10,225 nt of DNA from Ramicandelaber brevisporus (taxonomy: Eukaryota > Kickxellomycota > Ramicandelaberales > Ramicandelaberaceae): contig MU603330.1 of the NCBI GenBank assembly GCA_025201865.1, positions 1 through 10,225 on the forward strand, given 5' to 3'. Shown here piece after piece: positions 1 through 7,776 of the stretch. The notes under the pieces were generated by a model. It was given only the letters and a program-made list of their open reading frames with translations. It ran no database searches and was not told the origin of the DNA. Position numbers and translations under genes: made by a program. Positions within the stretch are counted from its first letter, which is position 1. Each line of letters opens with the position of its first letter.

Positions 1-590
1 AGTGATGAGGATAAGTCTGACAAGCCAACCGGAGCAACACTGTTCTGTGTATTGACTGCCGTGATGGTAGGGGATGTAGCTAAGTCAGCACCTAAATGAA
101 CATAAGAGTAGTTGTATGGCAGTGTGATATCTGGCAGAACGGACGATTTGTTATCAGATATGCTAGCACATGTAGAGGTATGAAAGATAGGCGTTTGCTG
201 GTTGGTTGTTGTGGCAAGAATGAAGGGATTTGTGATGGGTGCAGGAGGCACTATAAACGGAGAAAGCGGAGCAAGTTTGGGAAATGGTGTAAAAGCAGAA
301 GGCTTGGAAAGATGAGCTAACGAAGCATGATTGCTGGATACAACTGTGCTTGCTACGGAAGAACTGTTGGTGGTACTAGAGCAACTGCTTGAAGCAGCTG
401 AAGCAACGGAAGTGCTGGAAAGAGAGCCGAGTGTGAAACGAGAGGGGCTACGATAATGAAATGAGTGATCCATAGGACAGCTGCCAATTCCAGAACAGCC
501 AATATCGTACTGGATGCGCTGCTCCTGGTGCTGCTGCTCCTGGTACTGTTGCTGCTGGTGTTGCTGTTGGTGTTGCTGTTGTTGGTGCAT
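1..590 (-). CDS. N-terminal part of an unrecognised Q/S/T-rich protein (cut by left edge)
   Basis: An open frame of 196 codons runs from an ATG at 588-590 to the left edge with no stop. I checked every triplet. The next in-frame stop upstream is at 795-797 and no other in-frame ATG lies between, so 590 is the natural start unless the gene is spliced. The protein opens with a Gln/His-rich stretch (residues 2-25, CAG and CAA mixed). A Ser/Thr-rich stretch follows (about 50-95, containing SSTSVASAASSS), then a Pro-rich stretch (about 95-125). No fold, catalytic motif or signal peptide is visible. Composition and the very long upstream region resemble the disordered N-terminus of a fungal transcription or RNA regulator, but that is inference. 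The diagnostic domain would lie beyond the window. Codon use is mixed, like the neighbouring Sec5 and bHLH genes. Confidence 0.62.
   Translation of the reverse strand, partial: MHQQQQHQQQHQQQQYQEQQHQEQRIQYDIGCSGIGSCPMDHSFHYRSPSRFTLGSLSSTSVASAASSSCSSTTNSSSVASTVVSSNHASLAHLSKPSAFTPFPKLAPLSPFIVPPAPITNPFILATTTNQQTPIFHTSTCASISDNKSSVLPDITLPYNYSYVHLGADLATSPTITAVNTQNSVAPVGLSDLSSS
535..590 (-). repeat. CAG/CAA triplet tract coding Gln/His
   Basis: An imperfect CAR/CAC tract read on the minus strand codes the Gln-rich start of the leftmost protein. CAA, CAG and CAC are interspersed, so the tract is not a pure slippage-prone repeat. Confidence 0.8.
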
Positions 591-655
591 GGGTGCTTGG
601 TTTTCTCGAATATGTGTAGTACAAGTGAATGGAGGGCAGGAAGCAGTCGCAAAGC

Positions 656-699
656 AAAGAAAAGAGAGAAAGAGAAAAAAAAGAGAAGGAGAGAAGAAG
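656..699. repeat. 44-base uninterrupted purine tract
   Basis: Every base from 656 to 699 on the plus strand is A or G. On the minus strand it is a CT tract 66 bases upstream of the leftmost gene's ATG. It could be a promoter CT block, a pyrimidine tract in the leader, or the tract before a 3' splice site. Confidence 0.85.
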
Positions 700-1137
700 C
701 GAAAGAAAACAAGTACGAAAGTGAAAGGTTGTGTAATGTGCGAGAGTATGCCTATGAGAACAGTAAAGTAGCAAGCTTGGTGTGTAACCCAAAGCTATGG
801 CGTGATGTTAGAGTGTAACAGTGCAACAAAGGAGCTGAAAGAGAGCAGTGAGGGTTGTACAAAACAAACAAAAGCGTGTAAAGTGGAATCGGAGAGTGTC
901 ACTAAAGTATGCTATTAAGGAATTGTGCAAAGAATAGAGGTTGCTGCTGGACAATAGTTTTTCCAGGTTGTGCGACAGTCCCAGAAGTGTGGAATTGGGA
1001 CTGAGTGTATAACTGTAAATGTAAGTGTATACAGCGAGTGTCTCCAAAAAAAAAAAGCAAAAGGACTCCAAGCGGAACTTTTTGAGACTCTCACGCTTTA
1101 GTAGATATACACAACGGAGAAAGAGAAGGACAGAGAG

Positions 1138-1175
1138 AGTGTGTGTATGTGTATGTGTAAGTGTACGTGTATGTG
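1138..1175. repeat. GT-rich microsatellite-like tract
   Basis: Imperfect GT repeat interrupted by TATGTG, AAGTG and ACGTG units. It sits in the divergent intergenic region with no coding role visible. Confidence 0.75.
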
Positions 1176-1351
1176 GATTGATAGATGAGAGTGTGGTCGG
1201 ATTCTTACAGAAAGATAGGGTTCAATGATGCAAGTGCTGCTCACGCGCACGTTCCGCAGACCTTGCAGTGTGCACGGATGGAATATCGACTCACTGGCGA
1301 GAGTGAGCAAGTGTGGGTGAGTAGAACCCGGTTGCGATGGATGCTTGGTTC

Positions 1352-1381
1352 CACGTGCAGGCTTTTTGGATTGACCTGCAC
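1352..1381. promoter_or_regulatory. CACGTG E-box next to a short inverted repeat
   Basis: CACGTG lies at 1352-1357. It overlaps the left arm of a perfect 7-base inverted repeat, GTGCAGG at 1355-1361 and CCTGCAC at 1375-1381, with a 13-base loop. CACGTG is the classic site of bHLH proteins carrying His, Glu and Arg in the basic region, as the bHLH protein at 7910-9508 does. Function is not shown; one six-base match in 2 kb can occur by chance. Confidence 0.3.
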
Positions 1382-2316
1382 AGATGCTGGAGCGGAAGAC
1401 GGAATCAAACACAGAATGGTGTGTGAATAGGGTGAATGTGTTACTATCAAGAACAACAACGTGCTCCTGCAGTAAGTGTAAGAGCCAGAGGGCCAGCGAG
1501 AGAGATGGAGAAGGAGAGAAAGAAAGATTGAACTGTCTCTGTCCGGTACGTATGGATGCAGTTTGTGTAAACTGCGGCCAGTCAGTCAGTCTTGTGGTGT
1601 GGGCCGGAGGATGAATGAATGATAATAATGTATCAGGGAATGCAAATGTTGGCAGGGTATACACTACTACTCCCCCTTTCTTTTCACCAACGGTCCATGA
1701 TCTTTCTGACATCGATATACCTCGAGTCTTTATAAGTAATGTTCTTGTACTGAGGATTCGGTTGTGAAAGGGTAGGGCATGTTTCTCTCTCTTTCTCTCG
1801 TGTATAGAGAGAGGATGCATACAATATTACTAATTCAGTGACCATTGAGCGTCTCTTTGGTCTTTCCAGCACCAACTGGCAAGAAACCACCCTCACTTTT
1901 GTTACAAAACAAAATCACACCACCTCCCGCACCCCCCCACCGAGCCATTGACCTCCATTAACGTGTGCGTAACTTTGGACGCGAGAATCACCAGGTCGGG
2001 TGATGTCCTATACTTTCTCTCATTGTTTTTTTTCACTAATGCTGTTGTTTCTTTACCAGCTACGTCACATTCTGTCATCCAGTTTGACAGCCATTTCCAA
2101 TGTTTGTTTCTTTCTTTTTCGCTAGTCAATTAAGTTACGGTTCCTCAAAAGCAATTAATTAAGGAAGATTTATCGATGGTGCTCATGCGCACACCCGCAC
2201 ACTGCATCATCCTCCAGCAAAGTAATTGACATGCGCCAAAAGAGAAATGTGAAGCATCATTCAGCTATTGACTGTTTGGTGTGTTTACACGTTTCTTGAA
2301 CTGAGGCTGTCTTGTT

Positions 2317-2327
2317 GGGGGGGGGGG
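2317..2327 (+). repeat. G11 homopolymer
   Basis: Eleven consecutive G bases in the intergenic region, followed by CAAAAAG. It is a slippage-prone site, so length may vary between strains or be misread in sequencing. Confidence 0.9.
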
Positions 2328-2674
2328 CAAAAAGAAACATGTGGTATCCATGGCTGCTCAAGGAAGCTGTGGTGGTGTGTCGCGAAACGAAAAAAGAGTG
2401 AAGCTCATTGATGGCTGTACTGTTGATGTAAACAAACAATTAGTGCACACGTATACACATACATACACGCACAGGTGTAAAGAAAGGTTATACAGAGTGC
2501 TTGAACCTGTAGTTAAAAGTGAATAATACTCTTTTATTAACTGCCATGAAGAGAGATGTATTTTAGAGAAAAAAAAGAGTGAAAGGAGATGCAGGATTAC
2601 AACCCAGCCACAGTAACAAGGAGAGGAGAACACATAATGGCTCTGCAATGCTGCGACTTGCCACTGCATTTTAC

Positions 2675-2699
2675 TTGATTTGATTTGATTTGATTTGAT
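2675..2699 (+). repeat. (TTGAT)x5 pentanucleotide repeat
   Basis: Five perfect TTGAT copies end 50 bases before the ATG of the small plus-strand gene. They are followed by TTTCCTCAACAG (to 2710), which resembles a 3' splice site, so a 5' leader intron is possible. I could not find a matching strong donor. Confidence 0.85.
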
Positions 2700-2749
2700 T
2701 TCCTCAACAGCTTTACCAAGTGAGCGATTAGTACGCTTTATCCACTACA

Positions 2750-3223
2750 ATGAACCGGCTTGTGTTTATCTCATTTACGGCAGCGGCGCTTCTCGCCGTG
2801 TTGGTGGCGGCATGCTTCATTCCAATTGACTTTTCGCAGCTGCCAGAGAGTGAATGGCCGGCATACTTGCGTTCGCAACATTCTCTCGCATCAACAGCGG
2901 TTGCAGAACCAACTCCATCGCCTGTGAACATCGTCAAACATGAATACAAAAGCGACTTGGAGCAGAATCCGCAGTTGAAATTGTGCGCAGAGAAGCTGCT
3001 GCACGTCATCACGGCCATTGGCGGAACAACGGTGGACAGTGACGATGAGAGAAAGGCTCTTCACTCTTCATTTTGCCTTCAATGCGCACGGATACTGGAT
3101 GATCCGGCGACAGTTCACTCGCTGCCCAATGCAACTCTGCCAGAAGCTCTTCATACGTTCGCGTTTGCGCTTGTTCAAGAATGCCAACGATCTGGCACAA
3201 ATCGTAAACTACAGACAGGATAA
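2750..3223 (+). CDS. Small putative secreted or membrane-anchored protein, unrecognised
   Basis: A 157-residue frame starts at ATG 2750 and ends with TAA at 3221-3223. Residues 1-22 form a signal peptide or anchor: a short basic start (MNR), then a hydrophobic core rich in Ala, Leu and Val ending AAC. The rest is soluble and probably helical. It has four Cys beyond the leader (C79, C109, C112, C145), enough for two disulfides, and one N-glycosylation sequon (N127-A-T). No catalytic motif is visible and I do not recognise the family; the Cys pattern does not fit CFEM (eight Cys). The gene converges with sec5, 97 bases between stops, and a possible AATAAA signal follows. Against it: it is short, single-frame and has no recognised homologue. 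For it: a clear leader, normal codon use and balanced composition, unlike the nearby spurious frames. Confidence 0.6.
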   Translation: MNRLVFISFTAAALLAVLVAACFIPIDFSQLPESEWPAYLRSQHSLASTAVAEPTPSPVNIVKHEYKSDLEQNPQLKLCAEKLLHVITAIGGTTVDSDDERKALHSSFCLQCARILDDPATVHSLPNATLPEALHTFAFALVQECQRSGTNRKLQTG

Positions 3224-3283
3224 AGAGAAAGATAGAAAGAAAGGAAAAAAAAGTAACGAAGTTAAAGTAAATCAAAAAACAGA

Positions 3284-3289
3284 AATAAA
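3284..3289 (+). terminator. AATAAA polyadenylation-like signal
   Basis: AATAAA lies about 60 bases after the stop of the small secreted-protein gene, in an A-rich gap of 97 bases before the convergent sec5 stop. The 3' ends of the two transcripts probably overlap. The motif could be chance in such A-rich sequence. Confidence 0.4.
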
Positions 3290-3320
3290 GAGTAATAGTA
3301 AAAAAGGAGAGTTAGAATGG

Positions 3321-6300
3321 TTAAGATGATGAAGACGATGTGGAACTGGAGGAAGTTGCACTCTTGAAGCAACGGAACTGCATTGATGTGCGCTTCATGT
3401 GAATCAAGACCAATTTCTTGACCAAGCTCCACTGCTGCTGAGTGAGTTCACCCTTTGCATTGGTGCGAATGATAGTTTCGCTGATACTGCCGTTTGCTGA
3501 AGATGCATTTCCATCATCGGATGGGTTCACGCGACCGTGTCGATTCGACGAGGTGTCATTACTGCCGCCGCCGCCACTGCCACCTGATGAGGCTGAGGAA
3601 CACAGCGAAGAATCGTTTGATGCAACATGTCCAAATATAGATGTCACGTAACCAACCAATCGAGCAAAGTTATCATGAGAGTCGCGAGACTCGTACGCGG
3701 TCAACACAGCTCGCATAAACTCAGCTTCCACAATTGCACGAATCATGCCGCCTTCTCCAAACACGTCGATTTGTCTGAATGACTCCAGCATGCTCTGGGA
3801 TACTGCTTGCAGCAGCTCACGAATGACGCGGTGAACCAGCTTCGGCACGTTACCAACAGTGACGCCAGACACTTCAGCATGTACATTGACGATATAAAGC
3901 AAAGCTTGGACAATGTATGGATGGATAGCCGAGTTACCAATTGTGCTTTGCTGATGTGGCTGCGGTACTTCTGCGACAGCCCAGTTGTATCCGCCAGTGA
4001 GGATTCCGTCTTGAATGATGGCGGTGACTTGGCGAGCGCGCTGGCGGACATAAAGCGAGAGGAGACCAGAGTCCAGTCGACGGGCTGCGGCTTCCAGCAG
4101 AGCACGATCAGGCTCAATGTCGATGCGGAACGCACGGGCAAATTGATGGAAGATGTCGGGCATAACAGTGTCGCGCAGCTGGGCCAGGTTGCACAATGTA
4201 ACAAGGACACGGAAGACATCGCGGCCACCTTCGTCAGATGTGGCGCGTGCAGATTCAGCAACAATCGATCGCTGTGCAACAATGTTGTCAAACAATGAAG
4301 TATCTAAATCTGAGGTTGATGAGGCTGCTGGACCACCAGATAAAATGTCATCGATAACACCAATGCCACAGATGTTGCCGAGAGCAAGAGCATGCATGTG
4401 GTCCAAAACTGCAAACAATGATGCAATGAAGCTAGAGCGCAGTGCCTGGATGGCTGGTCTGGATAGTACAACCATGTTCGACGCTGCATTGCGGCCGCCT
4501 TGATCACTTCCATCCTCGTTTGAACCATTCTCTCCAATTATGTGGGCAGCATGGATTTGATGAAGAGCAGACAACACCGTCCGCAAAAGTCGCCAGAACA
4601 GCACAACATACTCAGTTGCAATGACGTTCTTATCAATTCCACCAAGAACAGATCTGGCACGTCTGAGAGCACCGCCTCCGCCTCCAGATGCACCGGCGCC
4701 GCTAGAAGTACTGCTATTTCCACCGATCACAGCGGTTGGAGGATCCAGAGTGAATACAAGGCGCCATGTCTCGTGTAAATACAAATGGGAGATATCAGAC
4801 TGGAACTGAGAGGTCAGATACAATATGCATCCATTACGCAGAGAATCGACGAGCGATCTAAAGTTAGATGCAACTTCATCGGATATACGCAGAGTGATTG
4901 TATCGTTGGCACAGGATACAACCGTGTCAATGGCTGTGCACATAAAATGCGACGATATCACCGAATGAACCGCTGGCAATGCATATGTAGCTGGAGGCGA
5001 TACTGCCGATGGATCAGTCTCTTCAGTTGATGCGGCTGAGTTGCCATCAGTGCGAGTGTGTAACTGCTGGCGCATCATGGCTGCAATGGACGATGGGGGA
5101 GATGGAGGCACAACACGCAGTACAGCCGCAACCAGCGTGGCATATTTATACAATATCTCATCAACCATATCCTGGCACTGCTGGATCTCACGGAAGTTAA
5201 TTGCGAGACGTCTGCGACGACCTCCACCACTGCTGCTATTTCCACCAGCACCGCCGCCTCCACCGCCTCCGCCGTGGTCTCTAGAGTCTGAAGCACCAAC
5301 TGCACCAGTTCCATTATTGTCATCAGACTTGGGAGCAGAGTATCTCTTTTCCAGGAAGGCTTTGGACAATCGCCAGAAATCAGGCATTGTGCGCAAAATA
5401 ACATCCGAGAGCGACTTTACTGCAAGCTGAATTGTCTGCCACTTTTGATATCCGGGATTGCGTCCAAATATCGCCTCTAGCTCTATTGGATCATTAATAT
5501 TCATGGCACGGCGTAGCTCTACTGCACGTCTAAGAGCAGCCATGTCCTCAGGCTCCTTGGCATTGCTTGACTGCGACTGCTGATTGAATGCATTCATCCG
5601 GGCCAAATGAGTAGTGTAGGCATCCTGCAGCTGCCCAAGAATCCACTTGTGCTGATTACGATGGCAAATTGCCACTGGGTCTTCAGGCTCAACTGGCGGT
5701 TTAGACGGGTCAGCTGTGCTTCGTGGAGGTGCTGTAGTTGACAATCTATTGAGCTCCACCAAGCTTTGAATGTGACGCTCTTGTTGATCCAATGAACGAG
5801 ACGCAATGCCCAATTCTCTGTGCAATTCATGTCTGCAAACATCAATGCAATCCTGGACTTCATCCCAAATTTTGCCCAGTAACTTCCCTATTCCATTTTC
5901 ATTTCCACTGCTAATACTATTATTGATGCTCTGCTGGAACAATAACAATCCCTTCCGGTATTCTCTGATAGTGGCTTCGTAATTGTGTTTGGCAACCAAT
6001 TCCATCAGTCTACTTGGCAAGTTGAAGAAGAACCGATATCTCTCCACAATGTTTAGAGTTGCTCTGATTTTCTCAGCACGCGCTCTTCTTTCCACAATTG
6101 GGTTGTAAACTTCGTCTGCGCAGTCTGACGCGTTTCTTAGAGTGTTGAACAGCTGAGATGTTCCATATTGTCTACGCTCATTCAGCCAGTTGTGATGCAT
6201 ATCTTCATAAACTTCATCCATTCTATTTCTAGCTGAAACAAACTTGTCAAAGTCCCGCTGCACTAACGTTCTCAAGTTGGCTGATTCATGCGTTGCCTTC

Positions 6301-7040
6301 TCTCTTAATCTGCGCGCTCCCAGCCGCAAATCATTGAACGATGTGCCTGAATGAACATCCTGCAGGAAATCGCGAGGCGAGAACAGTCGACTTGAGACAC
6401 TGTATCTCGCCACAGTGTTGTAATCACGCTGCTCTTCTGGACTGAGATGGTCAAATATCGATCGATACACTCCAAGCGGATCATCATTCTTCAAGTTACG
6501 CACGTCCACATCTGCTCCACGACCGCGTCTATGTAATCTGCTGCCGGATGGCCCATCTTCTTCCTCTTCCGCGCCTTCTTCATCTTCGTCGCCATCTCCA
6601 GATACAACTGCAGAGCCAGATACTGATCCAACGCCACCTGGGCCACCGCCATCGCCAGCCCGATTCGATCCACCTGCGTGTCCAGCTGAACCACCTCCAC
6701 CTTTAGCCATAATAAGTTGTTCCTGGCGCAACTGTATTCCCATATCGCCTGCCAGGCCCTCAATACTAACACCGGCCACACCGCCGTCTTCATTCCCGCT
6801 TCGCTGTTGCTGCTGCTGACGACGCGATCTTCCACCTGAGCCATCGCCCTTACTACTCTTCCCGCCAGATGCGTGGCTCGAGTCAAAGCCAGTAACATCT
6901 GGACCTTCGCCAGGCGCGCTCCACGTTGCAAGACCAAAGTCGTTGAGCTGGTAGAACTTTAAGATCTCTGCGTCGTCTACATCAGGCGCTGTTGGCGGCT
7001 CAACAGGCGCTACCCGCATAGACCCTCCTCTGCGTGACAT
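3321..7040 (-). CDS. SEC5: Exocyst complex component Sec5
   Basis: Sec5 is a subunit of the eight-protein exocyst, which tethers secretory vesicles to the plasma membrane at sites of polarised growth; it works with Sec3, Sec6 and Sec8. This 1239-residue frame, without introns, starts at ATG 7038-7040. A short conserved N-terminal motif (about 24-40, AEILKFYQLNDFGLATW) is followed by a Gly/Ser-rich linker with an acidic run (51-165). The Sec5 core spans about 185-1135. It opens with DPLGVYRSIFDHLS, then a coiled-coil region (about 233-290) containing RDFDKFVSARNRMDEVYEDM. The conserved C-terminal segment is around 1040-1120. No Ral-binding immunoglobulin-like domain is present, as expected outside animals. 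Low-complexity inserts lie near 568-610 (poly-Gly), 655-690, 774-795 and 1138-1190, and the protein ends in a Ser tail. It is somewhat long for the family because of them. Confidence 0.95.
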   Translation of the reverse strand: MSRRGGSMRVAPVEPPTAPDVDDAEILKFYQLNDFGLATWSAPGEGPDVTGFDSSHASGGKSSKGDGSGGRSRRQQQQQRSGNEDGGVAGVSIEGLAGDMGIQLRQEQLIMAKGGGGSAGHAGGSNRAGDGGGPGGVGSVSGSAVVSGDGDEDEEGAEEEEDGPSGSRLHRRGRGADVDVRNLKNDDPLGVYRSIFDHLSPEEQRDYNTVARYSVSSRLFSPRDFLQDVHSGTSFNDLRLGARRLREKATHESANLRTLVQRDFDKFVSARNRMDEVYEDMHHNWLNERRQYGTSQLFNTLRNASDCADEVYNPIVERRARAEKIRATLNIVERYRFFFNLPSRLMELVAKHNYEATIREYRKGLLLFQQSINNSISSGNENGIGKLLGKIWDEVQDCIDVCRHELHRELGIASRSLDQQERHIQSLVELNRLSTTAPPRSTADPSKPPVEPEDPVAICHRNQHKWILGQLQDAYTTHLARMNAFNQQSQSSNAKEPEDMAALRRAVELRRAMNINDPIELEAIFGRNPGYQKWQTIQLAVKSLSDVILRTMPDFWRLSKAFLEKRYSAPKSDDNNGTGAVGASDSRDHGGGGGGGGAGGNSSSGGGRRRRLAINFREIQQCQDMVDEILYKYATLVAAVLRVVPPSPPSSIAAMMRQQLHTRTDGNSAASTEETDPSAVSPPATYALPAVHSVISSHFMCTAIDTVVSCANDTITLRISDEVASNFRSLVDSLRNGCILYLTSQFQSDISHLYLHETWRLVFTLDPPTAVIGGNSSTSSGAGASGGGGGALRRARSVLGGIDKNVIATEYVVLFWRLLRTVLSALHQIHAAHIIGENGSNEDGSDQGGRNAASNMVVLSRPAIQALRSSFIASLFAVLDHMHALALGNICGIGVIDDILSGGPAASSTSDLDTSLFDNIVAQRSIVAESARATSDEGGRDVFRVLVTLCNLAQLRDTVMPDIFHQFARAFRIDIEPDRALLEAAARRLDSGLLSLYVRQRARQVTAIIQDGILTGGYNWAVAEVPQPHQQSTIGNSAIHPYIVQALLYIVNVHAEVSGVTVGNVPKLVHRVIRELLQAVSQSMLESFRQIDVFGEGGMIRAIVEAEFMRAVLTAYESRDSHDNFARLVGYVTSIFGHVASNDSSLCSSASSGGSGGGGSNDTSSNRHGRVNPSDDGNASSANGSISETIIRTNAKGELTQQQWSLVKKLVLIHMKRTSMQFRCFKSATSSSSTSSSSS
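5241..5273 (-). repeat. Poly-Gly insert in Sec5
   Basis: GGN codons give eight consecutive Gly (residues 590-597), then AGG. This lies in a disordered insert between conserved helical segments of Sec5, so it is probably a surface loop that tolerates length change. Confidence 0.75.
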
Positions 7041-7170
7041 TACACTTCAAAAGAGTATTAGAAGAAAAAGAACAAAATGAAAATAGCAGAGAGAGAAGGC
7101 AAACACTCCATTCACACATTAACGTATACACATACACGAATACACGAATACTTACAAGTCAACTCATTTC
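7041..7170 (-). promoter_or_regulatory. sec5 upstream gap with candidate leader intron
   Basis: The 130 bases between the rrg9-like stop and the sec5 ATG must hold the 3' end of one gene and the start of the other. Read on the minus strand there is a consensus donor GTAAGT (7155-7150), a branch-like CTAAT in a T-rich stretch (near 7058-7062) and an AG at 7046-7045, five bases before the sec5 ATG. This fits a 111-base intron in the sec5 leader, with transcription starting inside or upstream of the rrg9-like gene. A CA-rich tract (about 7113-7150) lies within it. Confidence 0.4.
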
Positions 7171-7776
7171 TTATCTCAACCGTGTGCTTCCACTAGCACC
7201 ACCGTTGCCCTTGCCTTTGCCTTTGCCTTTACCACTCCAAGGCGACTGTGACGGTGGCGGCTCCAGTGTTGCTGGTTCGTCAGGAACGTCAACATGTTCC
7301 CATTTGGTCCGCTCTCGGTCAATTCGCTTCTTTATCGCTCTTTCGTCCTGCTTTTTGGCAATGTCTTTAGGCGGTACAAAGTTTGACGACATGATGCGCC
7401 TGACTGCTTCGTACGAGACACCAAACCGCTGACACAGCCGTGCAAATGTCCAATACTCGGGGTCTTCGGAGGCCAAAAGGCGCATGCTCTCCATGGAGCT
7501 GCGGGTTATTCTCTTTGCTGGCGACCAGGTTTTGCCTTCGAGTTTGGTCTTCAACTCGGAGCGACGTTGTCTCCACCGCTCTTCAGACTCGTCGTCATCT
7601 CGACTACTTCTGCTTCTGGTGTTACTGCTGCTGCTGCTGTTTCTGCTGGTGTTGCTCCCAGCTTTAGGAGTGTAGTGTCGTAGCTGATTACCAGCCAGCA
7701 ATAGTGGCTGCTGGACTGGCACAAGTCTGTTCAACAACGGCGATAACTTGGTCAAAGACTGTTTTGAAAGGCGCAT
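7171..7776 (-). CDS. RRG9: Mitochondrial Rrg9/neugrin-like protein
   Basis: The 201-residue product starts at ATG 7774-7776. Residues 1-40 look like a mitochondrial targeting peptide: basic, Leu-rich, no acidic residues, with LRHYT near 32-36 fitting an R-x-Y cleavage site. A disordered Ser/Arg stretch follows (41-62). The conserved Rrg9/neugrin domain covers about 66-152, with WSPAKRITRSSMESMRLL, EDPEYWTFARLCQRFGVSYE, VRRIMSSNFVP and a basic helix KKRIDRERTKW. This is a small helix-turn-helix-like fold. Yeast Rrg9 is needed for respiratory growth and mitochondrial genome maintenance; human neugrin binds mitochondrial 16S rRNA and supports mitoribosome assembly. The matrix role here follows from the family. 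The C-terminus (182-190) is a Gly-Lys repeat and probably disordered. It sits between the bHLH and sec5 genes on the same strand, with gaps of about 130 bases. I am confident of the family, less of strict orthology to RRG9. Confidence 0.85.
   Translation of the reverse strand: MRLSKQSLTKLSPLLNRLVPVQQPLLLAGNQLRHYTPKAGSNTSRNSSSSSNTRSRSSRDDDESEERWRQRRSELKTKLEGKTWSPAKRITRSSMESMRLLASEDPEYWTFARLCQRFGVSYEAVRRIMSSNFVPPKDIAKKQDERAIKKRIDRERTKWEHVDVPDEPATLEPPPSQSPWSGKGKGKGKGNGGASGSTRLR
7204..7234 (-). repeat. Hexanucleotide repeat coding Gly-Lys
   Basis: A GGCAAA-type unit (plus strand TTGCCT/TTTGCC) repeats about four times. It codes alternating Gly-Lys near the end of the rrg9-like protein, beyond the conserved domain, so copy number may vary without harm. 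Confidence 0.75.

Larger units (their letters stand above)
591..2749. other. Long divergent intergenic region (2.16 kb)
   Basis: No convincing gene lies here. It separates the leftmost minus-strand gene from the plus-strand gene at 2750, so it should hold both promoters and leaders. The left half (about 600-1580) is strongly purine-rich on the plus strand, with a run of 44 purines at 656-699, an A11 run near 1046 and a GT-rich tract near 1138-1175. The right half holds a CCAAT box (2097-2101), a G11 run (2317-2327), a CATGTG E-box (2338-2343), a CA-rich tract (about 2446-2473) and five TTGAT copies (2675-2699). A TATAAA on the minus strand at 1729-1734 could serve the left gene but is over 1.1 kb from its ATG. 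Apparent reading frames here have low-complexity translations and look like products of base composition. Confidence 0.7.

Noticed and set aside
514-771. Cys/Trp-rich plus-strand frame
   Set aside because: It is the antisense of the CAG/CAA tract in another frame, giving a repetitive CCCW pattern with no biological likeness.
1098-1820. 240-codon minus-strand open frame in the intergenic region
   Set aside because: The minus strand is pyrimidine-rich here, and stop codons need purines, so long frames arise by composition. The translation is repetitive Ser/His/Leu with runs such as SIHIHVHLHIHIH and no domain.
1902-2129. 75-codon minus-strand frame with ordinary-looking composition
   Set aside because: Short, no recognisable motif, ends across a C-rich run, and no supporting neighbour. 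It could be a missed exon but nothing supports that.
2358-2669. 103-codon minus-strand frame
   Set aside because: Low-complexity translation over microsatellites (VCVYVCVYVC), no conserved motif, and it overlaps the likely promoter of the gene at 2750.
3807-4298. 163-codon plus-strand frame inside sec5
   Set aside because: It is antisense to a conserved part of Sec5, whose family match explains the coding signal.
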